Origin: Propionibacteriaceae bacterium
Lineage (GTDB): Bacteria > Actinomycetota > Actinomycetes > Propionibacteriales > Propionibacteriaceae
Length of the DNA stretch: 64,000 bases
Direction of reading: 5' to 3'
Assembly: GCA_009780915.1 (NCBI GenBank)
Contig: WQZD01000003.1
Span: 85,147 to 149,146 of the forward strand
Part shown: positions 27,927-38,736 of the stretch, one piece after another
Layout of the letters: each line of letters begins with the position of its first letter
Numbering within the stretch: the stretch's first letter is position 1
Position numbers and translations under genes: made by a program
The notes under the pieces: generated by a model
The model's input: the letters and a program-made list of their open reading frames with translations, nothing else
Database searches by the model: none
Told to the model about the DNA's origin: nothing

Positions 27927-28490
27927 CTACCCGACTTGCTCCCCCGCACTGTCGGCCCCTTCTCTGCCTTCGGGCACATGGGCGATCCAGCGTGGTCCCC
28001 GAAGCAGGGAGCCGATCAACACCGCCAGGGCGGCCACCCCCACCCACACGGCCAAGGGAACCCAGGTGTGGGCCGTGAAATCCACTTTGACAAGGTCTGT
28101 CATGGTGGCGGCGGCGATGCGGTCCTCGAAGTGACGAGGACCCATGAACTCCCCCACGATCCGGGTGAGGACCCCGGCCACGAGCGCGCCCACGGTGGCG
28201 ATGACGGTCACAGGCCATCCCAACTCGCGGAAGAGCAGCCACGCCGTGACTCCGAGGATCGCCCCGGCGACCGCCCCGATCATCGTGTAGACCACGTCGG
28301 TGGCCACGATCTGACTCAGCCCGGACTCCGTGATCCGGGCACGGAAGTCGTCGGAGATGACATAGCTGGGCAGGTCGACCATGCGGTTCCACACGATCCC
28401 CGCCACCACGGACACGACGGCCACCGTGGTGAGGTAGACCACGAACCACGGTCGCAACCGTCTCCACCGTGCGGGTCCCGCGGCCCTCAT
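27927..28490 (-). CDS. Four-helix membrane protein (DUF2567-like)
   Basis: A 187-residue protein with a basic N-terminus and four predicted membrane helices at about 15-34, 65-88, 92-113 and 143-163. An extracytoplasmic loop lies between helices 1 and 2. No catalytic motif is visible. It looks like the small actinobacterial DUF2567 group, but this is from memory of the topology and is uncertain. The ATG at 28490 overlaps the dnaE TGA (ATGA), so it is co-translated with dnaE, and hisD follows one base after its stop. Confidence 0.75.
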   Translation of the reverse strand: MRAAGPARWRRLRPWFVVYLTTVAVVSVVAGIVWNRMVDLPSYVISDDFRARITESGLSQIVATDVVYTMIGAVAGAILGVTAWLLFRELGWPVTVIATVGALVAGVLTRIVGEFMGPRHFEDRIAAATMTDLVKVDFTAHTWVPLAVWVGVAALAVLIGSLLRGPRWIAHVPEGREGADSAGEQVG

Positions 28491-31400
28491 ACCGCCTCGC
28501 CCACTTCGATGCTGCTGGCGCCCAGGAGCGCTTTGAGGTCGGAGATCAACTCCAGGGACGTGGCGACCTTGTCCGCCAAGCGGAAGACCTTCGTTTGGTG
28601 CGAGTTGACCATTTTGAACCAGACCTGACTCGTGCCGGGATAGGACGCCAAGGTGGATTTCAGCTGGTCCATGGTCGAGCGGTTGACGCGAGCCATGGGC
28701 AGGCACACCGTGATCGAGGTGGAGTCGCCGGCCTCCAGATTCAGGGGGGTGACCCTCTCCACCAGGAAGTCGACCATCCCCTCGTCACGTGGCCGGATCG
28801 AGCCCAGGACTTGCACGACCGTGTCGGGGATGAGCTGCGCGCCGTGCTCGTTGTAAGCCTGGGGGAAGACCTGCATCGACAGCGACGAGTCGAGGTCCTC
28901 CACCGTGATCTGCGCCCAGGCGGCGCCCTTCTTCGTCTGGCGGCGCACCACGGAGGTGATCATCCCCGCCACCTTGACCTTGCTGGCCGGTTCGGTGGCG
29001 TCCACCACCTGGGACAAGGCCATGTCGCGATGGGAGGCCAGCACGGCCTCCACGCCGTTGAGAGGATGGTCCGAGACGTACAAACCCAGCATCTCGCGCT
29101 CGAAGGCGAGCTTGGTGGACTTGTCCCAGTCGGGGATGTCAGGGATCGGGTCGGTGAACGACACGGCGGAGTCGTCCCCCGCCACATCTCCGAACAGATC
29201 GTCCTGGCCATAGGACTGGTTCCTCTTCACCTCGACGACCGAGTCGATGGCGTGCTCGTAGATCTCCAGCAGGGCGCGACGGGGATGGTTCATCGAGTCG
29301 AAGGCCCCGGCTTTGATCAATGACTCGAACACCCTCTTATTGCACACCGAGATGGGGATGTTGGACAAGAACTCGTAGAAGTCTTTCGCCGGACCGTGCT
29401 CGTCACGCGCCTGGATGATGGCGTCCACGACGTTCGCTCCGACGTTGCGCACGGCGGTCAGGCCGTACCGCACATCCGTGCCGACCGGGGTGAACATCGC
29501 CTGCGACTGGTTGACGTCCGGCGGGAGGACGGTCACGCCCATGCGGCGGCTCTCCGCCAGATAGATCGCCGACTTGTCCTTGTCGTTGCGCACCGACTCC
29601 AGGACGGCGGCCATGTACTCGGCCGGATAGTTCGCCTTGAAGTAGGCGGTCCAGTACGAGACGAGCCCGTACCCCGCCGTGTGGGACTTGTTGAAGGCGT
29701 ATCCCGCGAAGGGCGCCATGACGTCCCACAGGGCCTTGGTCGCCTGCGGGGAGTACCCGTGGTCGGCCATGCCCTTGGCGAAGGGTTCGTACTCTTTGTC
29801 GATGATCTCCTGCTTCTTCTTGCCCATGGCTCGACGCAGCAGGTCGGCGCCGCCCAGGGTGTAGCCCGCCAACTCGCGGGCGATGGCCATCAACTGCTCC
29901 TGGTAGACCAACAGGTGATAGGTCGGTCCGAGGATGGGTTCGAGCCCCTCCTCCAGTTCGGGGTGGATGGGACGGATGGGCTCACGCCCGTTCTTCCGGT
30001 CGGCGTAGTGGATATGGGCGTTGGCGGCCATGGGTCCGGGACGGTACAGGGCGAGCACGGCGGCGATGTCCTCGAACTGGGTGGGCGCCATCAGCTTCAG
30101 CAGAGATCTCATCGGGCCGCCGTCCAACTGGAAGACGCCGAGGGTGTCCCCGGCGGCGAGCAGCTCATAGGTCTTCGCGTCGTCCAAGGTGAGGTCCAGC
30201 GGGTCGATGTCGACTCCCTGGTTCTTCTTGATCATCTCCAGGGCGTGGTCGATGATCCCGAGGTTGCGCAGGCCCAGGACGTCCATCTTCATCAGGCCCA
30301 TGTCTTCGCACTGGGGGTACGAGAATCCCGTGATCCGCACGCCGTCGTCGCGCATGTGCAGGGGGATGAGATCGAGCAGGGGCGCCGACGAGAGGATGAC
30401 GGCGGCGGCGTGGACGCCCGTGCCGCGGATCAGGCCCTCGATGCCCATGCCCGTGTCGACCACGCGACGCACGTCGGGGTCTTGGTCGTACAAGGCCCGG
30501 AACTCGCCCGCCTCGTTGTACCGGTCGGCGCCAGGGGTGAACATGTCGTTGAGCGCGATCTTGCCCGTGGGGTCGTTGGGCATGGCCTTGACGATCTTCT
30601 CGCCCATTTGGAAGGGATAGCCCAGGATCCGGGAGGAGTCCTTGATGGCGTTCTTGGCCTTGATGGTCGAGAAGGTGTTGACCTGGGCCGTGTACTCCTG
30701 GCCGTACGTATCGGCGAAGTAGGCCAGGATCTTGTCACGGTTGCGGTCGTCCACGTCGAGGTCGACGTCGGGGGGCGAGATACGTTCCGGGTTGAGGAAC
30801 CTCTCGAAGATCAAACCGTGCTCGATGGGGTCCAGCTCGGTGATGCGGGTCAGGTACGCCACCATGGAGCCCGTCGCCGACCCACGTCCCGGGCCCACCC
30901 GGATCCCGGAGTCACGCGCGTACCGGCAGATGTCGGCCACGACGAGGAAGTAGGCGGAGAATCCCAGGGGCTCGATGACGGCCAACTCGGTGTCGACCCT
31001 GTCGAGGACTTCCCTTGACGGGCTGTCGCCGTACCTGAGCTTGAGGCCCTCGTCCAGCTTCGTGCGCAGCCAGGACTCCTGCGTCTCGCCCTCGGGCACC
31101 TTGAACTGGGGCATCCTATCCACATGGGTGAAGACCTCGTCGTAGGGCTCGACCATCTCGGCGATGTCCAAGGTCGCGTCACAGGCGTCGGGGAGCTCGT
31201 AGAACAAGTCGCGCATCTCGTCGGAGGACCGCAGATAGTAGCCCGACCCGTTGAAGCGGAACCTCTTCTCGTCGTCCTTGTTGCGACCCACGCCGATGCA
31301 CAGCAAGTTGTCGTGGGCGTCGGCCTGGTCGGCCGTCACGTAGTGCGAGTCGTTGGTCGCCAGGAGTCGCAGATCGAGGTCCTTGGCCAGCTTGAGCAGA

Positions 31401-32026
31401 TCGGAGCGCACGGCCGCCTCGATGGGGACGCCGTGGTCCATGAGCTCGACGAAGTAGTTCTCTTTCCCGAAGATGTCTCGGTACAGGGCGGCGGCTTCCA
31501 GGGCCTCGTCGTACTGTCCCAATCTCAGCCGGGTCTGCACGGCGCCCGAGGGACAGCCCGTGGTGGCGATGATCCCCTCGGAGTACTGTGAGATGATCTC
31601 CGCGTCCATGCGCGGCTTCATGTAGTAGCCCTCGAAGCTGGCCAGAGAGCTCAGCCGGAAGAGGTTGTGCAGACCCGTGGCGTTGCGGGCCATCATGGTC
31701 ATGTGGGTGTAGCGCCCGCCGCCGGAGACGTCCTTGCCGCCTTCAGAGTCCACGTCCAGGGCTTCGCGTTTGCCGGTGGCCCAGAACTCTTGGACGCGGG
31801 ACCTCCGGGACGTGGGCGCGACGTACGCCTCGATGCCGATGATGGGTTTGACCGAGGTCTTCTTGCCCGCCATATAGAACTCATAGGCGCCGAACATATT
31901 GCCATGGTCGGTCATCGCCACAGCAGGCATCTTCTGGCGTTCAGCCTCGGCGAAGAGCTTGCCGATCTTGGCTGCGCCGTCCAACATGGAGAACTCCGTG
32001 TGGACATGAAGATGAACGAACGACAC
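28487..32026 (-). CDS. dnaE: DNA polymerase III alpha subunit
   Basis: The 1179-residue replicative polymerase (DnaE1 type). The N-terminal PHP domain has HLHVHTEFSMLDGAAKIG with metal-binding histidines intact, which in actinobacteria can provide the proofreading exonuclease. The polymerase acidic motif PDVDLDVDDR is present, then the HhH and OB regions (VAGMITSVVRRQTKKG). It starts with GTG at 32026, with AAGGAG eight bases upstream. It leads a unit continuing into the membrane protein and his genes. A 174-base gap separates it from lgt; the gap holds its promoter, which I could not pin down. Confidence 0.97.
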   Translation of the reverse strand: MSFVHLHVHTEFSMLDGAAKIGKLFAEAERQKMPAVAMTDHGNMFGAYEFYMAGKKTSVKPIIGIEAYVAPTSRRSRVQEFWATGKREALDVDSEGGKDVSGGGRYTHMTMMARNATGLHNLFRLSSLASFEGYYMKPRMDAEIISQYSEGIIATTGCPSGAVQTRLRLGQYDEALEAAALYRDIFGKENYFVELMDHGVPIEAAVRSDLLKLAKDLDLRLLATNDSHYVTADQADAHDNLLCIGVGRNKDDEKRFRFNGSGYYLRSSDEMRDLFYELPDACDATLDIAEMVEPYDEVFTHVDRMPQFKVPEGETQESWLRTKLDEGLKLRYGDSPSREVLDRVDTELAVIEPLGFSAYFLVVADICRYARDSGIRVGPGRGSATGSMVAYLTRITELDPIEHGLIFERFLNPERISPPDVDLDVDDRNRDKILAYFADTYGQEYTAQVNTFSTIKAKNAIKDSSRILGYPFQMGEKIVKAMPNDPTGKIALNDMFTPGADRYNEAGEFRALYDQDPDVRRVVDTGMGIEGLIRGTGVHAAAVILSSAPLLDLIPLHMRDDGVRITGFSYPQCEDMGLMKMDVLGLRNLGIIDHALEMIKKNQGVDIDPLDLTLDDAKTYELLAAGDTLGVFQLDGGPMRSLLKLMAPTQFEDIAAVLALYRPGPMAANAHIHYADRKNGREPIRPIHPELEEGLEPILGPTYHLLVYQEQLMAIARELAGYTLGGADLLRRAMGKKKQEIIDKEYEPFAKGMADHGYSPQATKALWDVMAPFAGYAFNKSHTAGYGLVSYWTAYFKANYPAEYMAAVLESVRNDKDKSAIYLAESRRMGVTVLPPDVNQSQAMFTPVGTDVRYGLTAVRNVGANVVDAIIQARDEHGPAKDFYEFLSNIPISVCNKRVFESLIKAGAFDSMNHPRRALLEIYEHAIDSVVEVKRNQSYGQDDLFGDVAGDDSAVSFTDPIPDIPDWDKSTKLAFEREMLGLYVSDHPLNGVEAVLASHRDMALSQVVDATEPASKVKVAGMITSVVRRQTKKGAAWAQITVEDLDSSLSMQVFPQAYNEHGAQLIPDTVVQVLGSIRPRDEGMVDFLVERVTPLNLEAGDSTSITVCLPMARVNRSTMDQLKSTLASYPGTSQVWFKMVNSHQTKVFRLADKVATSLELISDLKALLGASSIEVGEAV

Positions 32027-32200
32027 GGCATGTGCTCCTTGATCTGTACGGGACGTACGTGGCCTCGAAGGCCATCGCCCACCAGAATATCGCCCCTCGG
32101 CAAGATCCCCCCACCGTGCGGGCGTGTCGAGAAGAATCAGGTCGCGATCACTGGTGACGAGACCTGTGATCTGGTGTCTTTGTCGTAGTCCGCAGCGTGT

Positions 32201-33109
32201 TCACGCGGCCGTGGCGGCGTCCTTGTCCTGGTCTGACACGGAGGTGTCAGGGTCGGATTCTTGGTCGGATCCAGGGTTGTCGGCGTCGGAAGCGACGGTC
32301 TCGATCTCGTTGGGACCGGGGCGGTTGCGGAGGAGCCAGATCAGCAAGACGACGCCGAAGATGGCGCCGGCGAGGGTGGGCCAGGCGTTGACGCGCAGTC
32401 CCCACACGGTGGCGACGGGATCGATCCGGAGGAACTCGATGAGGAAACGGCCTGTGGCATAGGTGACGATGTACGACGCGAAGAGCTTCCCGCGTCCCAG
32501 ACGCAGCCTCCTCTCCAGGAGCAGCAACGCGGCGGCGCCCGCGAAGTCCCAGAGCATCTCGTAGAGGAACGTGGGGTGGAAGGTGGCGTACTGGCTGTAT
32601 CCGGCGACCCGGTGGAGGGGGTCGATCTCCAACGCCCATGGCAACGTGGAGGGCAGTCCGTACAGTTCCTGGTTCCACCAGTTCCCGAGGCGTCCGATCC
32701 CCTGTGCGATGAGGAAGGCCGGAGCGATCGCGTCCGCCAGCCTCAGGAATCTGATCGAGTACTTGCGGCACATCAGCCAGCCCGAGAGGAAGCCGCCGGC
32801 GATGCCGCCCCAGATGCCCAATCCGCCCTCCCACACGAAGAACATCTTGTACCACGTCCCGTCGGGTCCGAAGTAGAGAGGCCATTCGATGATGATCCAG
32901 TAGATGCGCGCCCCGACGATGCCGGCGATGACCGACACCAGAGCGATGTTCTCGAAGTGGGTCACGGACCCGCCCCAGGTCTTCCAGCGGTGACGTCCCA
33001 AGGCGAAGGCGATGACGATGCCTGTCAGGATCGACAAGGCGTAGCCTCGGATCGGCAGTGGACCGATGTACCAGACTCCGTGGCTGGGACTAGGTAGAAA
33101 CAGGACCAT
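32201..33109 (-). CDS. lgt: Prolipoprotein diacylglyceryl transferase
   Basis: A 302-residue membrane enzyme that transfers diacylglycerol to the lipobox cysteine of prolipoproteins, such as the BMP lipoprotein in this window. Seen: about seven hydrophobic helices, [10 protein letters not shown] near the N-terminus, and the signature [14 protein letters not shown] ~45-residue acidic tail follows the last helix. The ATG at 33109 has AGGAGG upstream and overlaps the end of hisI by 20 bases. In many actinobacteria trp genes lie between hisI and lgt; here there are none. Confidence 0.95.
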   Translation of the reverse strand: MVLFLPSPSHGVWYIGPLPIRGYALSILTGIVIAFALGRHRWKTWGGSVTHFENIALVSVIAGIVGARIYWIIIEWPLYFGPDGTWYKMFFVWEGGLGIWGGIAGGFLSGWLMCRKYSIRFLRLADAIAPAFLIAQGIGRLGNWWNQELYGLPSTLPWALEIDPLHRVAGYSQYATFHPTFLYEMLWDFAGAAALLLLERRLRLGRGKLFASYIVTYATGRFLIEFLRIDPVATVWGLRVNAWPTLAGAIFGVVLLIWLLRNRPGPNEIETVASDADNPGSDQESDPDTSVSDQDKDAATAA

Positions 33110-33440
33110 GGTCCTCCTCGCTCAACAAAGGTGGGTGCACGTCGAAGCACGTAGGCTCACCAGTGTGGCACGCGGGGCCGGTCTGATCAACGACCAACAA
33201 GATCGTGTCGGAATCACAGTCGCGTCTGACCTCATGCACTCTCTGGGTGTGGCCGGACGTCTCCCCCTTGACCCAGTACTGTCGGCGCGAGCGGGACCAG
33301 TACGTGGCCTTGCGTGTCTCGATGGTGCGACGCAGGGCCTCCTCGTCCATCCAGGCCAGCATCAGCACCGCGCCCGTCGTCCGATCCTGCACCACCGCTG
33401 GCAGGAGCCCCTGGTCGTTGTAGGTCATGTGTGGGTCCAT
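33090..33440 (-). CDS. hisI: Phosphoribosyl-AMP cyclohydrolase
   Basis: A 116-residue monofunctional cyclohydrolase, third step of histidine synthesis. Metal ligands are visible as the Asp cluster and Cys75 in RDCDSD, with Cys91 and Cys98 in [10 protein letters not shown]. No HisE domain is fused. The ATG at 33440 lies four bases after the mshC stop; an ATG four codons later is an alternative. It sits apart from the hisD-hisA cluster by about 5 kb, and overlaps lgt. Confidence 0.94.
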   Translation of the reverse strand: MDPHMTYNDQGLLPAVVQDRTTGAVLMLAWMDEEALRRTIETRKATYWSRSRRQYWVKGETSGHTQRVHEVRRDCDSDTILLVVDQTGPACHTGEPTCFDVHPPLLSEEDHGPVST

Positions 33441-33444
33441 GGCC

Positions 33445-34695
33445 TCAGGCTATCGTAACCCCCAACAGGGCATCGACCGCGTCGGCCATCTGGCGCCTCG
33501 CCCCCGGGTGGTCGGTGGTCGCGAGCTCGCACGCCTGCGCCCAGGAATCGACGAGGGTCAGGGCACGGTCGGTCCTCAGATCCTGCCTCAGGAAGGCGCG
33601 CATCCCCTCGATCGCCTGTGTGGCGTCCGCACTGGTCACGCCCTGGGCGGCGGATCTCCAGGCCGCCAGCCTGTGCTGCGCTTGGGCGAGCAGGAGGTCG
33701 GTCCACTCCCAGTCGCTGCGATAGTGATGGGCGAGCAAGACGAGTCGGATGGCGAGCGGGTCGACGCCGGCCGCGGTCAGATCGCGGACCTTGACCAGGT
33801 TCCCCTTGGATTTGCTCATTTTCTCCCCGTCGAGGCCGACCATGGCCGAGTGGACGAAGGCGCGGGCGAAGGGCGCCCCGGTGGCGGCTCGTCCCTGGGC
33901 GGCGCACATCTCGTGGTGGGGGAAGATCAGGTCGGACCCGCCGCCTTGGACGTCGATCGTCGCGCCGAGGGCGTGCTGGGCGATGGCTGTGCATTGCACG
34001 TGCCATCCTGGGCGTCCTGTCCCCAGCCGAGAGCGCCACCTGGGCTCTCCCGGACGGGATTGCCGCCACACCAAGGCGTCGAGCGGATGGCGTTTCCCCT
34101 CTCGGTCGGGGTCGCCGCCGCGCTCGGCGAAGATGGCGAGCATGCTCGTGGGGTCCAGGTGCGATTCCTGTCCGAAGTCCGGACTGTCGTCGAAGGAGAA
34201 GTACCAGTCCTCGTGGTCCGCCTCGATCTGGTAGATCCGCCCAGCGTCCGCCAGACCCGTCAGGAACTCCTCGATGACCGGCATGGATTCGGACACGGAC
34301 ACATAGGAGTCGGGAGAGATGATCCGCAAGGCCTGCATGTCAGTGGCGAACTGGCTCACTTCCGACTCGGCCAAGTCGCGCCAGTCGACGACGGTGGCGG
34401 CGGCCCGTTCCAAGAGGGGGTCGTCCACGTCGGTCACGTTCTGGACATAGGACACGTCCAGGCCCAGGTCGCGCCACACCCTGTTGACCTCGTCGAAGGT
34501 GAGGTACGTGAAGGCGTGGCCCATGTGAGTGGCGTCGTAGGGGGTGATCCCGCACACGTACATCGTGGCCGGTCTGCCCTCGCCCACGCTCGGGCCCACG
34601 GGCACGACGCCGTCGGCCGCTGTGTCGAAGAGGTGGAGGTGGCCTGACGGGGCGGGAACCAGCCTCGGGACCATGGGGGACGTCCATCCATTCAT
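33445..34695 (-). CDS. mshC: Cysteine:1D-myo-inosityl 2-amino-2-deoxyglucopyranoside ligase (mycothiol synthesis)
   Basis: A 416-residue CysRS-like ligase that joins cysteine to GlcN-inositol in mycothiol synthesis. Seen: zinc Cys48 and the HIGH-like [12 protein letters not shown] (50-61), [15 protein letters not shown], and the KMSKS loop EKMSKSKGN near residue 293. It lacks the long anticodon-binding C-terminus of CysS, and the length matches MshC. I chose the ATG at 34695 ([12 protein letters not shown]) since MshC proteins begin like this; the frame runs 21 codons further. It indicates a mycothiol-using actinobacterium. Confidence 0.92.
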   Translation of the reverse strand: MNGWTSPMVPRLVPAPSGHLHLFDTAADGVVPVGPSVGEGRPATMYVCGITPYDATHMGHAFTYLTFDEVNRVWRDLGLDVSYVQNVTDVDDPLLERAAATVVDWRDLAESEVSQFATDMQALRIISPDSYVSVSESMPVIEEFLTGLADAGRIYQIEADHEDWYFSFDDSPDFGQESHLDPTSMLAIFAERGGDPDREGKRHPLDALVWRQSRPGEPRWRSRLGTGRPGWHVQCTAIAQHALGATIDVQGGGSDLIFPHHEMCAAQGRAATGAPFARAFVHSAMVGLDGEKMSKSKGNLVKVRDLTAAGVDPLAIRLVLLAHHYRSDWEWTDLLLAQAQHRLAAWRSAAQGVTSADATQAIEGMRAFLRQDLRTDRALTLVDSWAQACELATTDHPGARRQMADAVDALLGVTIA

Positions 34696-34754
34696 GGGAC
34701 CAGGGTACTTCGTCGAGCATCCTGCTGTCATGGTGTGACCTGCCCCGCGTGTCG

Positions 34755-36191
34755 TCACGCGCGTCGAGGGATCGTCGTCCCCAGGCTCACCGGAGCAGGC
34801 CGGGTCTGGGCCTGCCAGGCATCCCCGCCAGGCGTCCGAATCAGACCCGTGAACCCGGTGTCGGCGATCAGGTGGTGGGGAGCGGCATAGGTCACCGTGG
34901 CTCGGGCGATGTCCCCGGGACGGGGATGTACCCCGTCAGGCACCGTCACATGGACGAGCCGATTGTCGCGGGCACGCCCTGAGACGCGGTCGGTGCGATC
35001 GTCTTTGCGCCCTTCCCCGGTGGCGAACATGACCTCGACCTCGCGACCGACCAGAGCCTTGTTCTCCTCCCAGGCGATCTCGTCGATGACCTCGATCAGC
35101 CGCTGATAGCGTTCCTGCACGACCGTATGGGGAACCTGGTCGGGCATGGACGCGGCTTCCGTGCCGGGACGCACGGAGTACAAGAAGGTGAACGCGGCGG
35201 CGAAGCGCGCCTGGCGCACCAGATCGAGCGTGTCCTGGAAGTCCTTCTCGGTCTCCCCGGGGAAGCCGACGATGATGTCGGTCGTGACGGCCGCGTCCGG
35301 GATCTGGGCTCGTACCGAGTCGAGGATGGACAAGAAGCGATCCCGTCGGTACGCCCGGCGCATCCTCTTCAGCACGGCGTCGGCCCCCGACTGGACCGGC
35401 ATGTGGAGACTGGGCATGACGGTCTCGGTCTCGGCCATCGCCGCGATCACCGAGTCCGTGAAATACGCGGGGTGAGGAGAGGTGAAGCGAAGGCGTCGAA
35501 GCCCGTCGACCGCCCCGCACTCCCTCAGGAGCGTGGCGAAGGCGTCGCGATCTGAGAACTCGACCCCGTAGGTGTTGACGTTCTGTCCGAGCAGGGTGAT
35601 CTCTTGAACCCCTTGGTCGACCAGCATCCTCACCTCCGCGACCACGTCCTGCGGCCGGCGATCCGTCTCTTTGCCTCTCACCGACGGCACGATGCAATAG
35701 GTGCAGGTATTGTTGCACCCCACGGAGATGGTCACCCATCCCGCGTAGGCGGACTCCCTGCGCGACGGCAGGGTCGAGGGGAAGGTCACGAGAGAGTCGG
35801 CGATCTCGACCTGAGCCTCGTGCTCGACACGCGCCTTCTCGAGCAACAGGGGAAGATGCCCGATGTTATGCGTCCCGAAGACCACGTCCACCCAGGGGGC
35901 CTTGGCGACGACGATGTCCCTGTCTTTTTGGGCCATGCAGCCGCCGACGGCGATCTGCATCCCCGGGTTGAGCTGTTTGACCGGGGCCAGGTGTCCGAGG
36001 TTTCCGTACAACCGGTTGTCGGCGTTCTCCCTGACCGCGCAGGTGTTGAAGACCACCACGTCGGCGGTGGCGCCCTCTGCGACGGGGACGTACCCCGCCG
36101 CGTCGAGAAGCCCCGAGATCCGCTCCGAGTCGTGGACGTTCATCTGGCAGCCATAGGTGATGACTTGGTAAGTCTTGGTCTCATTCATCAT
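34755..36191 (-). CDS. miaB: tRNA-2-methylthio-N6-dimethylallyladenosine synthase
   Basis: A 478-residue radical SAM methylthiotransferase that modifies adenosine 37 of tRNA. The N-terminal cluster cysteines are Cys15 (YGCQMN), Cys51 (NTCAVRE) and Cys85 (GGCMAQ); the radical SAM cysteines are 159, 163 and 166 (CNNTCTYC). A TRAM domain ends the protein. The start overlaps recX; I took the first of two adjacent ATGs at 36191 and 36188. It is last in the recA-recX-miaB unit. Confidence 0.95.
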   Translation of the reverse strand: MMNETKTYQVITYGCQMNVHDSERISGLLDAAGYVPVAEGATADVVVFNTCAVRENADNRLYGNLGHLAPVKQLNPGMQIAVGGCMAQKDRDIVVAKAPWVDVVFGTHNIGHLPLLLEKARVEHEAQVEIADSLVTFPSTLPSRRESAYAGWVTISVGCNNTCTYCIVPSVRGKETDRRPQDVVAEVRMLVDQGVQEITLLGQNVNTYGVEFSDRDAFATLLRECGAVDGLRRLRFTSPHPAYFTDSVIAAMAETETVMPSLHMPVQSGADAVLKRMRRAYRRDRFLSILDSVRAQIPDAAVTTDIIVGFPGETEKDFQDTLDLVRQARFAAAFTFLYSVRPGTEAASMPDQVPHTVVQERYQRLIEVIDEIAWEENKALVGREVEVMFATGEGRKDDRTDRVSGRARDNRLVHVTVPDGVHPRPGDIARATVTYAAPHHLIADTGFTGLIRTPGGDAWQAQTRPAPVSLGTTIPRRA

Positions 36192-36978
36192 CGACGATGC
36201 TACCAATCCCGTCCATGGCCTCGCAGTCCGTCGAGGTCGCCATCTCGTCGACGACCTGGAGGACGACGTGTCGGACCACGGCGGGCGAGAACCCTCGGCG
36301 TTCCACTTGCGCCGACAGTCGGCGGATCAGCGTCTGACGGTCTTTGCCGGCCATCGACCGGGCACGTCTCCTCGCCCACTCGAGCGCGACCTCGGTCTCC
36401 GAGTCGCCAGCCTCCTCGAGCGCCTGGTCGATGATCTGGGGCGGGATTCCCTTCTGCGCCAGTTCCCGGCTCAGGCGAGCACGGGACAGGGACTTCGACC
36501 CTCGGCGTTGGACGACCCACTCCCGGGCGAAATCCGCGTCGTCGAGCAGCCCCACCTCAAGAAAGCGAGCCACGATCTGATCGGCCACGTCGTCCACAAC
36601 GCGGTTCCGTACCAAATCCTGCCTCAACTCCCAGGAGCTTCGGGCCCTGACCGTCAACCGGCGCAACGCGATCTGGCGAGCGTGATCGAGATCTGTGATC
36701 TCACCTGCTCCGTTGTCCCTATGGTCGCGCTCTCCCTCTCCTACGCCCTGGTCCTCGCCGCGACGTCCTCCCTCGCCCGCCCCCGTCGTGGGGGCGGGTC
36801 GGGAACGACTGTGCATGAGATCGGATGCGTCGACCTTGTCACCGACCGTCAGGTCAGATGCGTCGCCCACGTCAGGGGCGGCCACGGCGGGCGAGCCTCC
36901 CACGGGCACGTCTTCGACGGACGCGATCAAGGCCCTCAGATCGGCGATGGTCCGACGCCGGTCCTCGCCGGCATCCAT
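36181..36978 (-). CDS. recX: RecA regulatory protein RecX
   Basis: A 265-residue RecX, longer than usual because of a ~90-residue low-complexity, charged N-terminus. The C-terminal ~165 residues hold the three-helix repeats, with [33 protein letters not shown] and [10 protein letters not shown]. The family binds RecA filaments and limits their activity. The ATG at 36978 overlaps the recA stop by one base (TGATG). The long N-terminus might be trimmed by an internal start. Confidence 0.92.
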   Translation of the reverse strand: MDAGEDRRRTIADLRALIASVEDVPVGGSPAVAAPDVGDASDLTVGDKVDASDLMHSRSRPAPTTGAGEGGRRGEDQGVGEGERDHRDNGAGEITDLDHARQIALRRLTVRARSSWELRQDLVRNRVVDDVADQIVARFLEVGLLDDADFAREWVVQRRGSKSLSRARLSRELAQKGIPPQIIDQALEEAGDSETEVALEWARRRARSMAGKDRQTLIRRLSAQVERRGFSPAVVRHVVLQVVDEMATSTDCEAMDGIGSIVDDE

Positions 36979-38018
36979 CAGAACGCCACTTCGCCCGTCA
37001 CGGGATCCACACCGTCAGGGACGGTCTGACCCACGCCGTAGGCGGCCAAGAGCTTGGTCTCGATCTCATGAGCCGTGTCAGGATGAGACTTCAAATACCC
37101 TCGCGCGTTCTCTTTGCCTTGGCCCAGCTGATCGCCGTCATAGGTGAACCAGGAACCAGCCTTGCGGATGATCCCCTGTTCGACCCCGAGGTCGATCAAC
37201 CCGCCCTCGCGGGAGATGCCCTCCCCGTACAGGATGTCGAACTCGGCCTGCTTGAAGGGCGGGGCGACCTTGTTCTTGACCACCTTCACTCGCGTCCGGT
37301 TGCCGACGGTCTCCGAACCGTCCTTGAGGCCTTCGATCCGGCGCACGTCCAGACGCACCGAGGAATAGAACTTCAGAGCCCGCCCACCGGTGGTCGTCTC
37401 CGGCGAGCCGAACATGACGCCGATCTTCTCACGCAACTGGTTGATGAAGATGGCCGTGGTCTTGGCGTTGGCCAGAGCGCCGGTCATCTTCCTCAGCGCC
37501 TGGCTCATCAATCGTGCCTGCAGACCGACGTGGGAGTCACCCATCTCCCCTTCGATCTCGGCACGAGGGGTCAGGGCGGCCACGGAGTCGATGACGACCA
37601 GCGCCAGGGCGCCAGAGCGCACGAGGGTGTCGGCGATCTCCAGGGCCTGCTCGCCGTTGTCCGGCTGGCTGACCAGGAGGTCGTCGGTGTTCACCCCGAG
37701 TTTGTGCGCGTAGTCCGGATCGAGAGCGTGCTCGGCGTCGATGAACGCGCAGATGCCGCCCGCCTGCTGAGCGCTGGCGATGGCATGCAGGGCCAATGTC
37801 GTCTTACCCGAGGATTCGGGACCATAGATCTCCACGATCCGGCCCCGCGGCAGACCTCCGATCCCCAACGCGATGTCCAAGGCGATGGATCCTGTGGGGA
37901 TCACCTCCATGGGCTGGTGAGTCCTCTCACCCAGTTTCATCACGGAACCTTTGCCGTGTTGTTTCTCAATTTGAGCCAGGGCAGCTTCCAGGGCTTTCTG
38001 ACGATCGGCGGCGGCCAT
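36978..38018 (-). CDS. recA: Recombinase RecA
   Basis: A 346-residue recombinase and SOS co-protease. Walker A GPESSGKT is at residues 66-73; the L2 loop region [21 protein letters not shown] is present, and no intein is inserted. The ATG at 38018 has AAAGGT upstream. A perfect LexA box lies 118 bases upstream beside a TATAAT -10, so it is probably SOS-inducible. It is followed by recX and miaB. Confidence 0.98.
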   Translation of the reverse strand: MAAADRQKALEAALAQIEKQHGKGSVMKLGERTHQPMEVIPTGSIALDIALGIGGLPRGRIVEIYGPESSGKTTLALHAIASAQQAGGICAFIDAEHALDPDYAHKLGVNTDDLLVSQPDNGEQALEIADTLVRSGALALVVIDSVAALTPRAEIEGEMGDSHVGLQARLMSQALRKMTGALANAKTTAIFINQLREKIGVMFGSPETTTGGRALKFYSSVRLDVRRIEGLKDGSETVGNRTRVKVVKNKVAPPFKQAEFDILYGEGISREGGLIDLGVEQGIIRKAGSWFTYDGDQLGQGKENARGYLKSHPDTAHEIETKLLAAYGVGQTVPDGVDPVTGEVAF

Positions 38019-38128
38019 CTCGTACCTTTCTGTTGTGTTTTCACATCCGACACTAGAACCATAGGAGGAAGGTCGGACATTTTGCGCTCGTCGGCCACGA
38101 TTGTGGATGACTTTCTTCCGTCATCGCC

Positions 38129-38149
38129 ATTATAGCGAACAGGTGTTCG
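38129..38149 (-). promoter_or_regulatory. recA promoter with LexA SOS box
   Basis: CGAAC-AGGT-GTTCG at 38136-38149 is a perfect SOS box. On the minus strand a consensus TATAAT -10 (38129-38134) follows after one base, so the box fills the spacer. No good -35 is visible. About 110 bases of leader lie between the -10 and the recA ATG. Confidence 0.85.
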
Positions 38150-38183
38150 ACATTTCAGTCTCTCGTGCGGCGTGTCGGCGTCG

Positions 38184-38378
38184 TCATCTCAAAGATTCGG
38201 ACAGCTCCAATTGGGCCCACACCGCCCTCCAGATGGTTTTGAAACTGACGCCCGCAGCGATGGCCTCGCTCACTGTGCGTCCACCGATATCCGACATGAC
38301 CACGAGATCGGCCCAGGCGCGAGCGTACCCGGCGCCCAGCACTTCTTCCATCCGGGACCACAGTTCAGCTTCGCGCAT
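38184..38378 (-). CDS. DUF3046 protein
   Basis: A 64-residue protein with the DUF3046 pattern: aromatic/acidic N-terminus (REAELWSRME), YARAWADLVVMSDIGGRTVSEAIAAG-type core and a final WRAVW. It is found next to recA in most actinobacteria; function unknown. It begins one base after the upstream regulator gene stop, so the two are probably co-transcribed. The recA promoter lies between it and recA. Confidence 0.88.
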   Translation of the reverse strand: MREAELWSRMEEVLGAGYARAWADLVVMSDIGGRTVSEAIAAGVSFKTIWRAVWAQLELSESLR

Positions 38379-38379
38379 G

Positions 38380-38670
38380 TCACGCAGCCAGTCGCGAACT
38401 CAGGGACACCACTGAATCCGACTCGTAGGCGAGGAGCCTGTCAGCGACATCCATCGTCAACTCCCCCACGCTGACGCCCAAAGCGTCGGCGATCCAGGAC
38501 AAGACTTCCGAGGACGCTTCCTTGTGCCCGCGCTCTATCTCTGACAGATAACCAAGACTGATCTGCGCGTCCGCCGACACGTCTCGTAGTGTGCGGTGCG
38601 AGCGTATCCGAAGATCCCTGATGGTCTCCCCCATAGCTTCCCGCAACAAGATGGGACGGCTTTCATGCAT
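38380..38670 (-). CDS. ClgR-like XRE-family regulator
   Basis: A 96-residue protein with a Xre helix-turn-helix: IRDLRIRSHRTLRDVSADAQ, then ISLGYLSEIERGHKEASSEV and LSWIADALGVSVGEL. The pattern and place (cinA-clgR-DUF3046-recA) fit ClgR, the activator of Clp protease and stress genes. No Shine-Dalgarno precedes the ATG at 38670, but TAGACT at 38678-38683 lies seven bases upstream, so a leaderless mRNA is likely. An ATG 12 codons inside is an alternative. Confidence 0.82.
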   Translation of the reverse strand: MHESRPILLREAMGETIRDLRIRSHRTLRDVSADAQISLGYLSEIERGHKEASSEVLSWIADALGVSVGELTMDVADRLLAYESDSVVSLSSRLAA

Positions 38671-38736
38671 GCTCACCAGTCTACCGTGCCCCACGACGCT
38701 GGAGGGCGTCGTCCAGCCCCGGCGCGTCGGCGAGCG

